Assembly: GCA_003647675.1 (NCBI GenBank)
Contig: QMNH01000038.1
Coordinates: forward strand, 1-8,356
Source: Candidatus Falkowiibacteriota bacterium
Lineage (GTDB): Bacteria; Patescibacteriota; Patescibacteriia; Patescibacteriales; UBA12075
DNA length: 8,356 nt
Direction of reading: 5' to 3'
The notes under the pieces were generated by a model. That model did no database searches. It was not told the origin of the DNA and saw only the letters and a list, made by a program, of their open reading frames with translations. The position numbers and the translations under genes are program-made. Positions within the stretch are counted from its first letter, which is position 1. Each line of letters starts with the position of its first letter. Shown here piece after piece: positions 1-6,257 of this stretch.

Positions 1-3000
1 TCGAGTTTTAAGCGTAAAGGCGGCACAAGTGGCGGCACTTTAGGAGTTTTAGGCACTTTAGGCGGGCGCTTTGGCGGCCTTCTTGGCGGGCCTTTCCTCG
101 TCGTTGGGGGTTTCTTTGGCGGTTTCTTGCGCGTTGTTGTTCGACTGCTACCGCCCCCGCCGCCCGTCGGGGTTGTGTCCGTTACGGGTTCGGTTCGTTC
201 TTTACTTCGGTTTACTATATCGGTGTCCGATATAGCCGACGTGTCGCTGTCGATTATGCTTTTAATTGCGTTGTCGAGGGCCGGCGACGTTCTTAAGCCC
301 GCTCTTAAATCGCTTTTGCTTGCGTTAATTATAATTGACGCCGCGCCTAACTTTGCTACGATCGCTTCTATAAAATGGGTTTTAGCGTTAGTTGATAGTT
401 TAGTATTTTGTTTGGCTTTTGTTATTGCTTTATTCGCTTGGGCTAACTTTCGCGCTAAGGCTTCGTTTACTTTAGTCGCGCTTTTTTCTCCGGATTTTAA
501 TATTGCTTTATGGACGCGCTGGCCTTGTTTATCTTGTGGTTTAGCGCGTGACTTAGAACGGCGCACGGTTTTAGCCGCCGGTTTGGCTTTTGCTTTAACT
601 TTTGGTTTAACGTCGCGAAACTTTGCGTTTACTGTTTTAGGTTTAGCCAATAGTTGCGGGTTTGTTGCGTGTGTCTTTTGTGCTTTGCCCGTTGCACGTT
701 TAGGCGTTACGTCTATAACTTTGCCGCTACGTCGTGGAATTTTAGGAAGTTTAAGCGGTTTTTGTGGTTGTGGTCGTGCCTGTCGGCTTTTTTGTACTCT
801 TCGTTTAACTACTTTAAATTTAAGGGGCTTGCTTTTTTTGCCCGTCGTCGGTTTCTTGTGCCGCCCTATTTGTTTTAATACTAATTCGGGTTTACTTCGA
901 GGGGTAACGCCTTTTTTAGGGGTATGGTTTAAATTTAATGTTTTTTGTAATCTTTTAGACAATAATTTAAGGCCGCTTCTTTGTGTCGCGGTTTGTACGC
1001 CGTTATTTCCCACTTTTATTAAGGCCTTTGTGTCTTTTTGTACTTGTTTAATGGCTTTTTGTGGCACTTTTTGTTTATTTAGTTTAGACATATTGTGTTT
1101 TATTCTTTTCGCTAAAAACGTAAACGTTCTTTTTTGTTTTTGGGTTTGCCGGCCTTGTCGTGCTATCTTTTCAACTCTCGCAACATCTTTTTTTAATTGC
1201 TTGGCTATATTGTCGGTTTTTGGTTGTTGTTGTTGTTGGGGCGTTTTCTTTTTGGCGGCGGCCTTTTGTCGTCGTGCGTTACGTTTAGAGAGTTTCGGTT
1301 TTGAAACTTTTATAATCGGTTCTTTTGCCATTTCTAAGCGTTGCTGTTTGCTTAAATTGTGACGCGCGGCGCGTTTTGCTTGGCTTACGACGTCGGGGCG
1401 CGGTTCTTGTGGGTTGGGGCGTTTTCTTGCTTTTGGCGTGGGTTTAGCTTTTGGGTGCGTGTTTTTTAATTGTGTTTTAAGTGCGTTTATTTTTGCTCTA
1501 AATAAACCCTTATCGCCTAATTTATTTTTAGGTAATTTAGTTATTGCATTTTCTAACGTTTCGATATTTTTTACTATTTCGCCCTGTTGGCGGGTTAAAC
1601 GTTTGTTTTCGGCGGCGGCCGCTCTTTTCTGTTGTGTTTTACTTATTTTTTTAACAGTTATTTTTTTTCCTTTTTCCGTTAATAAAAACTTATCTTTACT
1701 CTTTGCCTTTTTGCCGCTTCGTGTTTTTGCTAAATGTGAGGTTTTGCCTTTTGTGAATTGGTCGGCGTTGCGTTTAAAGTGTTGGCGCTGTGCAAGTTCT
1801 CGGCTTGTGGCGTCGGTGTTTTGTTTAAATTTACCGCCCGCGCCGCGTCGTGGTTCTTTTCGTGTGTGTGTTCTTAGTCGGCCGGTTCCCCTTTGCCTTG
1901 TACCTCGTCCAGTACTGCCGCGTTTATCTTTCCATAACGATAAACGGCGGTTTATCTTCGGGGCTGTTAGCGTTTTGTTTGCTGTCGTTAATATTTTAAC
2001 GGTGCCGTTCCTCGATACCTTCGCCATTTTACCGGCTTTATTTATTATTACTTTGCCGCTTAAACTTTTTGCGGCACTACTGCCACTACTGGGCATTTTT
2101 GCGACGCTATGCACTTTAGGCTTTAATCTGCTTGCGGCGGGTAGTGCGGCGAAAGTGAGGGCGGCCGCGACGTTAATAATGGCTTTCGGGTTCGCTTCGA
2201 TTTTGCCCGTTATCTTATTACGTTTAACAACGGCCAAATTATCGGCGGCGTTGACTGCGGCTTCACCGAAAGCTAACTCCTTAAAAAATTTCTTTCCTTG
2301 TTTGCTTTTTATATTTTGTATGCCGGCGTCGACTAAGAAGGCGCTTTTTAATGCGGCTTGTAAACCGGCGGCGCCTAAATCTACGGTTATGGCTTTACCG
2401 GCTTTAAAACCTAATTCGCCGCCGCGTATTGCTATATCTGCGCCAGTTAGTCCGGCTTTAACGCCAACGCGTACGGGTTGCGCCATCATTTTAATTAAAC
2501 GACGTAGAGCGGGTTTACCTTTTAGTTTGCCAAACTTTTTTATTTTTAATAGTTTTTTAAAATTGTCGTCTATATCTTTTATTAAGGCTTTTCGTGCGTT
2601 CTGTCCTCTTTTGCTGCGGGCGTCACCGGCGGCGGCGCGTTCGTTGTGTTTTTTATCTAAATTTAAAATAGCTTGTGCTTTATCTTCTAGGCGTGTTAAT
2701 TGTTTTTCTTGTTGCGCTGTTGGTACAAAGTTCTTTTTTTGAGTGGCCGCTTTTTCTTGTCGAAGTTGTGCGGCTATTTGGTTAATAGTCGTAACGCGTG
2801 GGCCGGCGTTGCTTTGCTTGGCTTCTTTGTCGCGTTTAATCTGCGCCGCTATTTGTGTAATGGTTCGCGGCTGTCGGGTGCGCTTGCTTTGTGTTTGCGC
2901 GTTCTCGGCCGTTTTTTTTCGTAAAACTGCGCGGGCGCGTTCTTTTGCGCTTTGCGTTCTAATTGTGAAGTTTTGGGGTAGTTTGCCGGCTTTTTGTAAA

Positions 3001-3491
3001 GCGCGGGCTTGTTTAGAAGTTAAAGACGTGCCACGTTTGCGCCGTAGTCCTAATTTAGCGCGGGCTAAGTTTTGGTTAGCTTCGTTTTGGTTTCTTACGA
3101 ATTTAGAAATAAGTTTGTTATTTGTTAAGGCGTCGAGTTGATTAAATAAACTGTTGCGTCTACTTTTCCACTCGTCAAAGGTGCTATTTTCTCGAACACG
3201 TTTAATTTTAGCTTCTTGCGCTTTAATTTTCTCGTTATGCGCGGCGTAACGGTCGCGGGCTTCGTTAAATTTACTTTGCCACTTAGAAACGGCCGTTTTT
3301 TGATTAGTAGCGGCGGCGTTGGGTTTATTACTCTCACTCACCACAAGGGGCGCGGTTAGTTTAGGTTTGTTCGCCGCCGCTATAAGTTGGTTAGCTTCTC
3401 GTTGAGTTAAACCGGCCGCTTTCTGTTGCCGTCTAAGTTCGGATTTAAACGGAAAGTTAACGGCGTTATTTCTTTTGATACGCGTAACCAT
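1..3491 (-). CDS. Giant Lys/Arg-rich protein, unknown function, C-terminus off the window
   Basis: I read the complementary strand codon by codon: the frame is open without a stop from an ATG at 3491 to the window edge, at least 1163 residues. Two in-frame TAA codons lie 13-21 bases before the ATG, so the start is well fixed. The protein is dominated by Lys, Arg, Ala, Gln and Thr. Order seen: basic helical N-terminal third with a tandem repeat (about 208-226 and 231-251, core QIAAQ); an apolar Ala/Gly-rich stretch beginning after MM at 335-336 and reaching about 400; long basic low-complexity region with Q5 at 752-756; a G5-SS linker at 1110-1116; then a Pro/Lys/Arg tail with PPKKPP and RRPPKRPP. 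There is no signal peptide. No Shine-Dalgarno is visible; a TTTTTAAG box sits about 25 bases upstream, suggesting leaderless transcription. I do not recognise the family. A virion structural, genome-condensing or tape-measure-like role is inference from size and charge. Confidence 0.88.
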   Translation of the reverse strand, partial: MVTRIKRNNAVNFPFKSELRRQQKAAGLTQREANQLIAAANKPKLTAPLVVSESNKPNAAATNQKTAVSKWQSKFNEARDRYAAHNEKIKAQEAKIKRVRENSTFDEWKSRRNSLFNQLDALTNNKLISKFVRNQNEANQNLARAKLGLRRKRGTSLTSKQARALQKAGKLPQNFTIRTQSAKERARAVLRKKTAENAQTQSKRTRQPRTITQIAAQIKRDKEAKQSNAGPRVTTINQIAAQLRQEKAATQKKNFVPTAQQEKQLTRLEDKAQAILNLDKKHNERAAAGDARSKRGQNARKALIKDIDDNFKKLLKIKKFGKLKGKPALRRLIKMMAQPVRVGVKAGLTGADIAIRGGELGFKAGKAITVDLGAAGLQAALKSAFLVDAGIQNIKSKQGKKFFKELAFGEAAVNAADNLAVVKRNKITGKIEANPKAIINVAAALTFAALPAASRLKPKVHSVAKMPSSGSSAAKSLSGKVIINKAGKMAKVSRNGTVKILTTANKTLTAPKINRRLSLWKDKRGSTGRGTRQRGTGRLRTHTRKEPRRGAGGKFKQNTDATSRELAQRQHFKRNADQFTKGKTSHLAKTRSGKKAKSKDKFLLTEKGKKITVKKISKTQQKRAAAAENKRLTRQQGEIVKNIETLENAITKLPKNKLGDKGLFRAKINALKTQLKNTHPKAKPTPKARKRPNPQEPRPDVVSQAKRAARHNLSKQQRLEMAKEPIIKVSKPKLSKRNARRQKAAAKKKTPQQQQQPKTDNIAKQLKKDVARVEKIARQGRQTQKQKRTFTFLAKRIKHNMSKLNKQKVPQKAIKQVQKDTKALIKVGNNGVQTATQRSGLKLLSKRLQKTLNLNHTPKKGVTPRSKPELVLKQIGRHKKPTTGKKSKPLKFKVVKRRVQKSRQARPQPQKPLKLPKIPRRSGKVIDVTPKRATGKAQKTHATNPQLLAKPKTVNAKFRDVKPKVKAKAKPAAKTVRRSKSRAKPQDKQGQRVHKAILKSGEKSATKVNEALARKLAQANKAITKAKQNTKLSTNAKTHFIEAIVAKLGAASIIINASKSDLRAGLRTSPALDNAIKSIIDSDTSAISDTDIVNRSKERTEPVTDTTPTGGGGGSSRTTTRKKPPKKPPTTRKGPPRRPPKRPPKVPKTPKVPPLVPPLRLKL

Positions 3492-3511
3492 AAAAAAGCA
3501 ATATTAAACTT

Positions 3512-3520
3512 ACTTAAAAA
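3512..3520 (-). promoter_or_regulatory. TATA-like box of the giant gene
   Basis: On the minus strand the AT-rich TTTTTAAGT is centred about 25 bases before the ATG at 3491, and no Shine-Dalgarno precedes that ATG. This geometry is what archaeal leaderless genes show. The match is to position and AT-richness only, and low-complexity T tracts are common here, so chance is possible. Confidence 0.4.
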
Positions 3521-3626
3521 GGTTAAATTCTTTTATCCGAATTTCCCCTTAAAAAAGTTAAAAGCGTTGATTATGTCAAGCGCTATATTTTGGAGTACTT
3601 CTAGGATAAACGGCATAAAGATAAAA

Positions 3627-3678
3627 GGCGGGAGTTCGTAAAATGGAACTTTTACGGGTTTGCGTGTCCTCTCCCGCC
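3627..3678 (-). terminator. Nested stem-loop with T-run, probable end of the leftward operon
   Basis: GGCGGGAG (3627-3634) pairs perfectly with CTCCCGCC (3671-3678). Inside it CGTAAAA (3637-3643) pairs perfectly with TTTTACG (3650-3656) around a six-base loop. Read on the minus strand, the outer stem is followed directly by TTTTATCTTT. It lies 36 bases past the stop of the 146-aa gene and before the giant gene, so it fits a terminator or a structured RNA element separating two units. The long apical part is unusual for a simple intrinsic terminator, so a regulatory RNA structure is an alternative. Confidence 0.45.
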
Positions 3679-3691
3679 CATAGTGAGGAAT
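3679..3691 (+). repeat. 13-base inverted repeat, left copy
   Basis: CATAGTGAGGAAT here matches exactly, in opposite orientation, the sequence at 6902-6914. The two copies bracket the whole block of 14 small leftward genes. No flanking target-site duplication is visible. See the findings for the chance estimate. Confidence 0.5.
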
Positions 3692-3713
3692 AGGCCGATT
3701 TATTTAACGTTTT

Positions 3714-4154
3714 TTATTTCCAAGCGTCGTTTGGGTTCATTTTCTTCGAGTGTGTAGCGAATGGGCCGAACGTTTGCAACCAATAATTAAGGATCGTGGT
3801 TAACTTTTGAATTTTAACGAGGAAACGGGCGTTTTTTTCTGTATCGTCACTTATAATTAAAATTTCGTAGTCTACGGGGTTTATGGAAACATTGTTAAAA
3901 AAAAGTTTAGGGTTTTCTTGTTCTGTTAAAAGCCATTGATCGAATAAGCCACAAACGGAATTATAACACATAGAAAGCGCGGCCGCGTGTTCAATTAGAT
4001 TATGTTTAAGGTTAGCGCCGCCGTTTAAGGCCCTCGTCGTTTTGCTTGTTTGCTCTAAAAGGATTTTATAGGCGTCGAGTTGGGTTTTAAGGTATTCCCA
4101 ATTTTTGGCGCTCTCAAAGTCGATTTTTTGGGTTATTTCGTTTTGGTTAGCCAT
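3714..4154 (-). CDS. Conserved-looking helical protein, 146 aa, unknown function
   Basis: Starts MANQNEITQK and ends NPNDAWK. It reads as a soluble, mainly alpha-helical protein with no membrane segment or signal peptide: charged/amphipathic stretches around 10-45 and 50-78 and a second half containing YEILIISDD and a KIQKLTTILNYWLQ helix. It is the last gene of the leftward block; its start overlaps the 3' end of the 62-aa gene by 22 bases, indicating translational coupling. A GGAG lies about 11 bases before the ATG. I recognise no family. Confidence 0.75.
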   Translation of the reverse strand: MANQNEITQKIDFESAKNWEYLKTQLDAYKILLEQTSKTTRALNGGANLKHNLIEHAAALSMCYNSVCGLFDQWLLTEQENPKLFFNNVSINPVDYEILIISDDTEKNARFLVKIQKLTTILNYWLQTFGPFATHSKKMNPNDAWK

Positions 4155-4321
4155 TCGTACACGCGCTCCGGCACTATAATAACGTATTCGTCTTTGCCGC
4201 TAAAATGGAATAAGTCCTTTATTTCCATTGGGCGCACGTCGGTAAGTTTACAATTACACTTATCAATTTTACGCTGGCCCTCTTGAATCGTTATACTTAG
4301 CCTTAAATTTGAATCCGTCAT
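4133..4321 (-). CDS. Small protein, 62 aa, unknown function
   Basis: Begins MTDSNLRLSITIQEG. It has two Cys in a CNC motif near residue 22-24, too few for an obvious zinc finger, and a beta-like EYVIIVPERVYEW segment near the C-terminus. It starts one base after the stop of the upstream gene (TAA-A-ATG) and overlaps the next gene by 22 bases, so it sits firmly in the operon. A composition typical of a small globular protein supports its being real; the function is unknown. Confidence 0.65.
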   Translation of the reverse strand: MTDSNLRLSITIQEGQRKIDKCNCKLTDVRPMEIKDLFHFSGKDEYVIIVPERVYEWLTKTK

Positions 4322-4322
4322 T

Positions 4323-4478
4323 TTAAACCTTTTGCACTTTTACGCCGTAATATTTGCCGCTCTCGTCCTTAGTCCAAGCGTGTTCTTTTGACATCATACG
4401 CCAAAATTTGGCTTTAAGCGGGTTGGTAACGTAAAATTTACGATTTGCGCCGCCGCTTCGTTGCGTTACTTTAAGCAA
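4323..4478 (-). CDS. Small basic protein, 51 aa, probable TTG start
   Basis: No ATG is available at the front of this frame, but TTG at 4478 is preceded by GAGG with eight bases between, overlapping the stop region of the upstream KOW-like gene. The product runs LKVTQRSGGANRKFY through KYYGVKVQKV: basic, aromatic-rich, with a KFWRMMSKEHAW segment. Its stop is one base before the next ATG, as expected for an operon member. Without this gene a 157-base hole would be left in an otherwise gapless operon. The internal Met-Met at 28-29 is an alternative, much shorter start. No family recognised. Confidence 0.55.
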   Translation of the reverse strand: MLKVTQRSGGANRKFYVTNPLKAKFWRMMSKEHAWTKDESGKYYGVKVQKV

Positions 4479-4479
4479 T

Positions 4480-4740
4480 TTAAAACCCTCTTTGGCGCGG
4501 GGCCTTATTGCGTGGGCCGCCCGTTGTGCGTTTTAGGCGCGGTTTGGTCTTTGCGATTACGATTTTAAGGCTTTGCTCGTCTATGCCGACTTCTTCCGGC
4601 AATTTTCCTTCTTTAGTGGCTTTTGGGGCTATTGTGTACTGAATGCAACCGTTATAAAATTCTGTTTTTGCTACGGCTACGCCTTTAACTCCCGTATGAA
4701 TACATTGGACGGTATCGCCTAATTTTATTAGTTTTCCCAT
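4480..4740 (-). CDS. KOW/SH3-like small phage-type protein, 86 aa
   Basis: The start chosen is the ATG at 4740 (MGKLIKLGDTVQ), because AAGGTG lies seven bases upstream; an ATG at 4794 would add 18 residues overlapping the membrane protein gene and has no ribosome site. Residues 3-60 follow the pattern LGD.V.....G..G.A......NGC.QY...PK.....LPEE..ID...L. From memory this resembles small SH3/KOW-like proteins that recur in phages and plasmids, where function is unknown. The tail from residue 62 is Lys/Arg/Pro-rich and could bind nucleic acid. It follows the 229-aa gene with a two-base gap. Confidence 0.75.
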   Translation of the reverse strand: MGKLIKLGDTVQCIHTGVKGVAVAKTEFYNGCIQYTIAPKATKEGKLPEEVGIDEQSLKIVIAKTKPRLKRTTGGPRNKAPRQRGF

Positions 4741-4742
4741 TT

Positions 4743-5432
4743 TTACACCTTGCAGTTTTGTATTACTATTTCTGCGATTTTGCGCGGTAGCCAATCATAG
4801 TTTAAGAATAGCAACAACAAAATACCGCCGCATATTCCGATCAGTAAATAAAACACATACCGGTTTTTAAGAATAAATTCCTTAAACATTGACATTAAGG
4901 CCTCAGAAGCTATAATGGCCCTTATCAAGTTTGGCGGGTTTACAACACTATTTTTTAGTGGTAAAATATAAGGGTGATTTTTGAGCGTCACCGTTTCGCC
5001 GGTCTTTGGGTTCGTATATTGAAACGTGCCGTTTATGGGTACGCTCTCGAACTTTTCACCGACGGGCTTAAGGCTTGTTTGGTGATAATACACGCCGCCG
5101 CTTACTTTGCTATCGTTAGCGTCGTAAATAAGCCACGAATACCCGAACATTTTAGGGCCTTTAAGGACGTCATCGCACCAATAAAAAGACTTTTGCGAAT
5201 CGTTGCCTTTAATGTGAGTTACGCCTTCGGTTTTTCTTATTAGTTTAGGGAAACCTATTTCGTCGCCGACCTTAGTAAAAAATAAAGCATAATCGTTTTT
5301 ATTTTTGCGATTTAAGGCCATTCCTAAACGAATATACTTAAAATAAGCAACAATAATAAACAATAATAAAAATATAATTGCGAAAAATACCGACGTAAAC
5401 ACGACCAATAACGTAATACTAACATTAACCAT
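4743..5432 (-). CDS. Membrane protein with two terminal transmembrane helices, 229 aa
   Basis: Residues 6-31 are a long hydrophobic helix (LLVVFTSVFFAIIFLLLF) followed by basic KYIRLG; residues about 191-212 form a second one (LLIGICGGILLLLFL). The roughly 155-residue domain between them is polar, with WCDD, a GYSWLIYD stretch and a beta-like NPKTGETVTL motif, so it reads as a globular domain tethered at both ends. By the positive-inside rule the middle domain, flanked by Lys/Arg, may be cytoplasmic, but this is uncertain. The gene begins two bases after the stop of an RHH gene, with AGGGG 12 bases upstream. It is the largest gene of the operon. Family unknown; a virion-membrane or transfer-apparatus protein is inference. 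Confidence 0.8.
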   Translation of the reverse strand: MVNVSITLLVVFTSVFFAIIFLLLFIIVAYFKYIRLGMALNRKNKNDYALFFTKVGDEIGFPKLIRKTEGVTHIKGNDSQKSFYWCDDVLKGPKMFGYSWLIYDANDSKVSGGVYYHQTSLKPVGEKFESVPINGTFQYTNPKTGETVTLKNHPYILPLKNSVVNPPNLIRAIIASEALMSMFKEFILKNRYVFYLLIGICGGILLLLFLNYDWLPRKIAEIVIQNCKV

Positions 5433-5434
5433 TT

Positions 5435-5572
5435 TTATTTATTCCCCTTGCTTATTTTCTGTTTAATAAAAATTTCAAATTGTCGCGAAACAATAAGCCC
5501 GCGCTTGTCACAATAGGCGCGAAACTGTTTATATAATTTTTCGTCGACTTTGAGCGTAACGTTTTTTTTCAT
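5435..5572 (-). CDS. Ribbon-helix-helix DNA-binding protein, 45 aa
   Basis: MKKNVTLKVDEKLYKQF opens with the alternating beta strand (NVTLKVD, 4-10) of the MetJ/Arc RHH fold; helix A is about 11-25 (EKLYKQFRAYCDKRG), the turn is LIVS, and helix B is about 30-41 (RQFEIFIKQKIS). The length is typical of minimal RHH repressors, which act as dimers and insert the strand pair into the DNA major groove. The start codon overlaps the upstream stop as ATGA. It is a candidate regulator of the operon or of the divergent control region; the target is not shown by the sequence. Confidence 0.82.
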   Translation of the reverse strand: MKKNVTLKVDEKLYKQFRAYCDKRGLIVSRQFEIFIKQKISKGNK

Positions 5573-5733
5573 TTTTCTAATATCATACGAATTTTATTAT
5601 TGTTTTCGACGTACTTTTTTATTTTGTACTTGTGCCAACGGTTATATAACGAGCAAAAACGAACAAACACGATAACGCCGTTTTTAGTATCTTCGGCGAA
5701 TATTTCGATTTTATCCGGTATATTTTTAACCAT
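5569..5733 (-). CDS. Small basic protein, 54 aa, unknown function
   Basis: Starts MVKNIPDKIEIFAED. It begins inside the stop of the RHH-like gene upstream (TAATG) and ends in an ATGA overlap with the RHH gene downstream. The first half looks like a beta hairpin (KIEIFAED-KNGVIVFVRF), the second half is Lys/Arg/Tyr-rich (NRWHKYKIKKYVEN). Tight coupling to genes on both sides is the main evidence that it is translated. No family recognised. Confidence 0.65.
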   Translation of the reverse strand: MVKNIPDKIEIFAEDTKNGVIVFVRFCSLYNRWHKYKIKKYVENNNKIRMILEK

Positions 5734-5888
5734 TATAGCCGGCCGTTAAACTTTTGCCCCCGAATATGCCGTTTAAGGGTGCGTATAATGTACGGTTCAA
5801 CGTCGCCGTCCTCTTTGGCCGCTAACCTCTCTAAATCGTAGAATGTGGCTTTATTTATATTTATTTGTATTTGTACCGTGTCCGTCAT
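5733..5888 (-). CDS. Probable ribbon-helix-helix protein, 51 aa
   Basis: TVQIQINI (4-11) forms an alternating beta strand, followed by a helix (about 13-25, KATFYDLERLAAK), an acidic turn, and a second helix (about 31-43, EPYIIRTLKRHI). This is the strand-helix-helix order and length of RHH repressors, though less canonical than the 45-aa protein because the turn EDGDVEP is longer. The start is in an ATGA overlap with the membrane-peptide gene and the stop in a TAATG overlap with the next gene. Confidence 0.65.
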   Translation of the reverse strand: MTDTVQIQININKATFYDLERLAAKEDGDVEPYIIRTLKRHIRGQKFNGRL

Positions 5889-5974
5889 TGTGGCACGCCC
5901 TTATAACTTGGAAACATACGCAATATAACCACGCCAACGACAATATAAATTAAAAATAAAATTATTTCGTTCAT
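5885..5974 (-). CDS. Single-span membrane peptide, 29 aa
   Basis: The peptide MNEIILFLIYIVVGVVILRM continues with a short polar tail FPSYKGVPQ. Residues 4-19 are almost wholly hydrophobic, enough for one transmembrane helix, with Arg at 19 as a likely boundary. The frame ends in an ATGA overlap with the RHH-like gene, which supports translation. A weak AGGG lies about 12 bases before the ATG. Such micro-membrane proteins are common in membrane-containing viruses, but the sequence alone does not give a role. Confidence 0.6.
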   Translation of the reverse strand: MNEIILFLIYIVVGVVILRMFPSYKGVPQ

Positions 5975-6000
5975 TTTTTTTCTAACCCTGTTCTTTTTCG

Positions 6001-6120
6001 TTAAACTGCTAATTCTGCATAAGGTTTTTGAGCGTGTTTATTATAGTATTCTTCATTTAACGAAGAGGTTGCATCTAAATACCATTGGTGTAATTCTTCG
6101 GGTTGCACGGCGGGCGTCAT
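6001..6120 (-). CDS. Small acidic protein, 39 aa, unknown function
   Basis: Starts MTPAVQPEELHQWYLD and ends AQKPYAELAV. It starts in an ATGA overlap with the stop of the upstream 46-aa gene, with GGAG 11 bases before the ATG inside that gene. A helical, acidic, Tyr-rich middle (LNEEYYNKHA) is the only visible feature. A 26-base gap follows before the next gene. Like its upstream neighbour it uses fewer CpG-containing codons than the rest of the window. Confidence 0.55.
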   Translation of the reverse strand: MTPAVQPEELHQWYLDATSSLNEEYYNKHAQKPYAELAV

Positions 6121-6257
6121 TGTTTCATTTTCTCCAAATTTCCAACAGCATATCTTGCTCTTTGATGAGCAGCAGCATAATGTCCTTCTCTGACATTATC
6201 TAAAGCAATCATAAGATTACTTTCTGCAGCATTTCTCCAATCAACATATTCACTCAT
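6117..6257 (-). CDS. Small helical protein, 46 aa, atypical base composition
   Basis: MSEYVDWRNAAESNL leads into an apparently continuous amphipathic helix (MIALDNVREGHYAAAHQRARYAVGNLEK). The pattern of Arg/His along the helix hints at a helical-bundle fragment but I cannot name a family. GAGGTG seven bases upstream is a good ribosome site; the start lies within the end of the 102-aa gene. All four Arg codons are AGA and all Ala codons are GCT or GCA. After the first few bases of the gene there is no CpG, in sharp contrast to the CGN/GCG/GCC-rich neighbours. This suggests a recent or separate origin. Confidence 0.7.
   Translation of the reverse strand: MSEYVDWRNAAESNLMIALDNVREGHYAAAHQRARYAVGNLEKMKQ

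Larger units (their letters stand above)
3492..3713. other. Non-coding gap between the small-gene block and the giant gene
   Basis: This 222-base gap holds a terminator-like nested stem-loop, one copy of a 13-base inverted repeat, and the presumed promoter of the giant gene. A possible minus-strand micro-ORF at 3616-3533 would give a 27-residue hydrophobic peptide starting MPFILEVLQN, but it has no ribosome site and I do not call it a gene. A TTGACA hexamer is also present on the minus strand near 3575, without a convincing -10 at standard spacing. Confidence 0.6.

Noticed and set aside
127..1362. Long plus-strand frame (411 codons)
   Set aside because: Phe/Leu/Cys-rich low-quality protein, antisense to the Lys-rich giant gene whose Lys codons create the Phe/Leu; no ribosome site and no sensible membrane topology.
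1414..2742. Long plus-strand frame (442 codons)
   Set aside because: Same shadow effect over the giant minus-strand gene; its apparent hydrophobicity reflects antisense reading of Lys/Asn/Ala codons.
2743..3141. Plus-strand frame of 132 codons
   Set aside because: Antisense to the giant gene and rich in Cys/Arg/Phe runs; no start signal.
3125..3337. Minus-strand frame of 70 codons
   Set aside because: Lies out of frame within the giant gene, which has the stronger coding signal.
3533..3616. Minus-strand 27-codon hydrophobic micro-ORF
   Set aside because: No ribosome site, very short, and lies in the terminator/promoter gap; kept only as a note.
3426..3641. Plus-strand frame with TTG start, 71 codons, basic product
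   Set aside because: Overlaps the N-terminus of the giant gene and runs through its promoter and into the stem-loop; no ribosome site.
4974..5243. Plus-strand frame of 89 codons
   Set aside because: Antisense to the two-helix membrane protein gene, no ribosome site.
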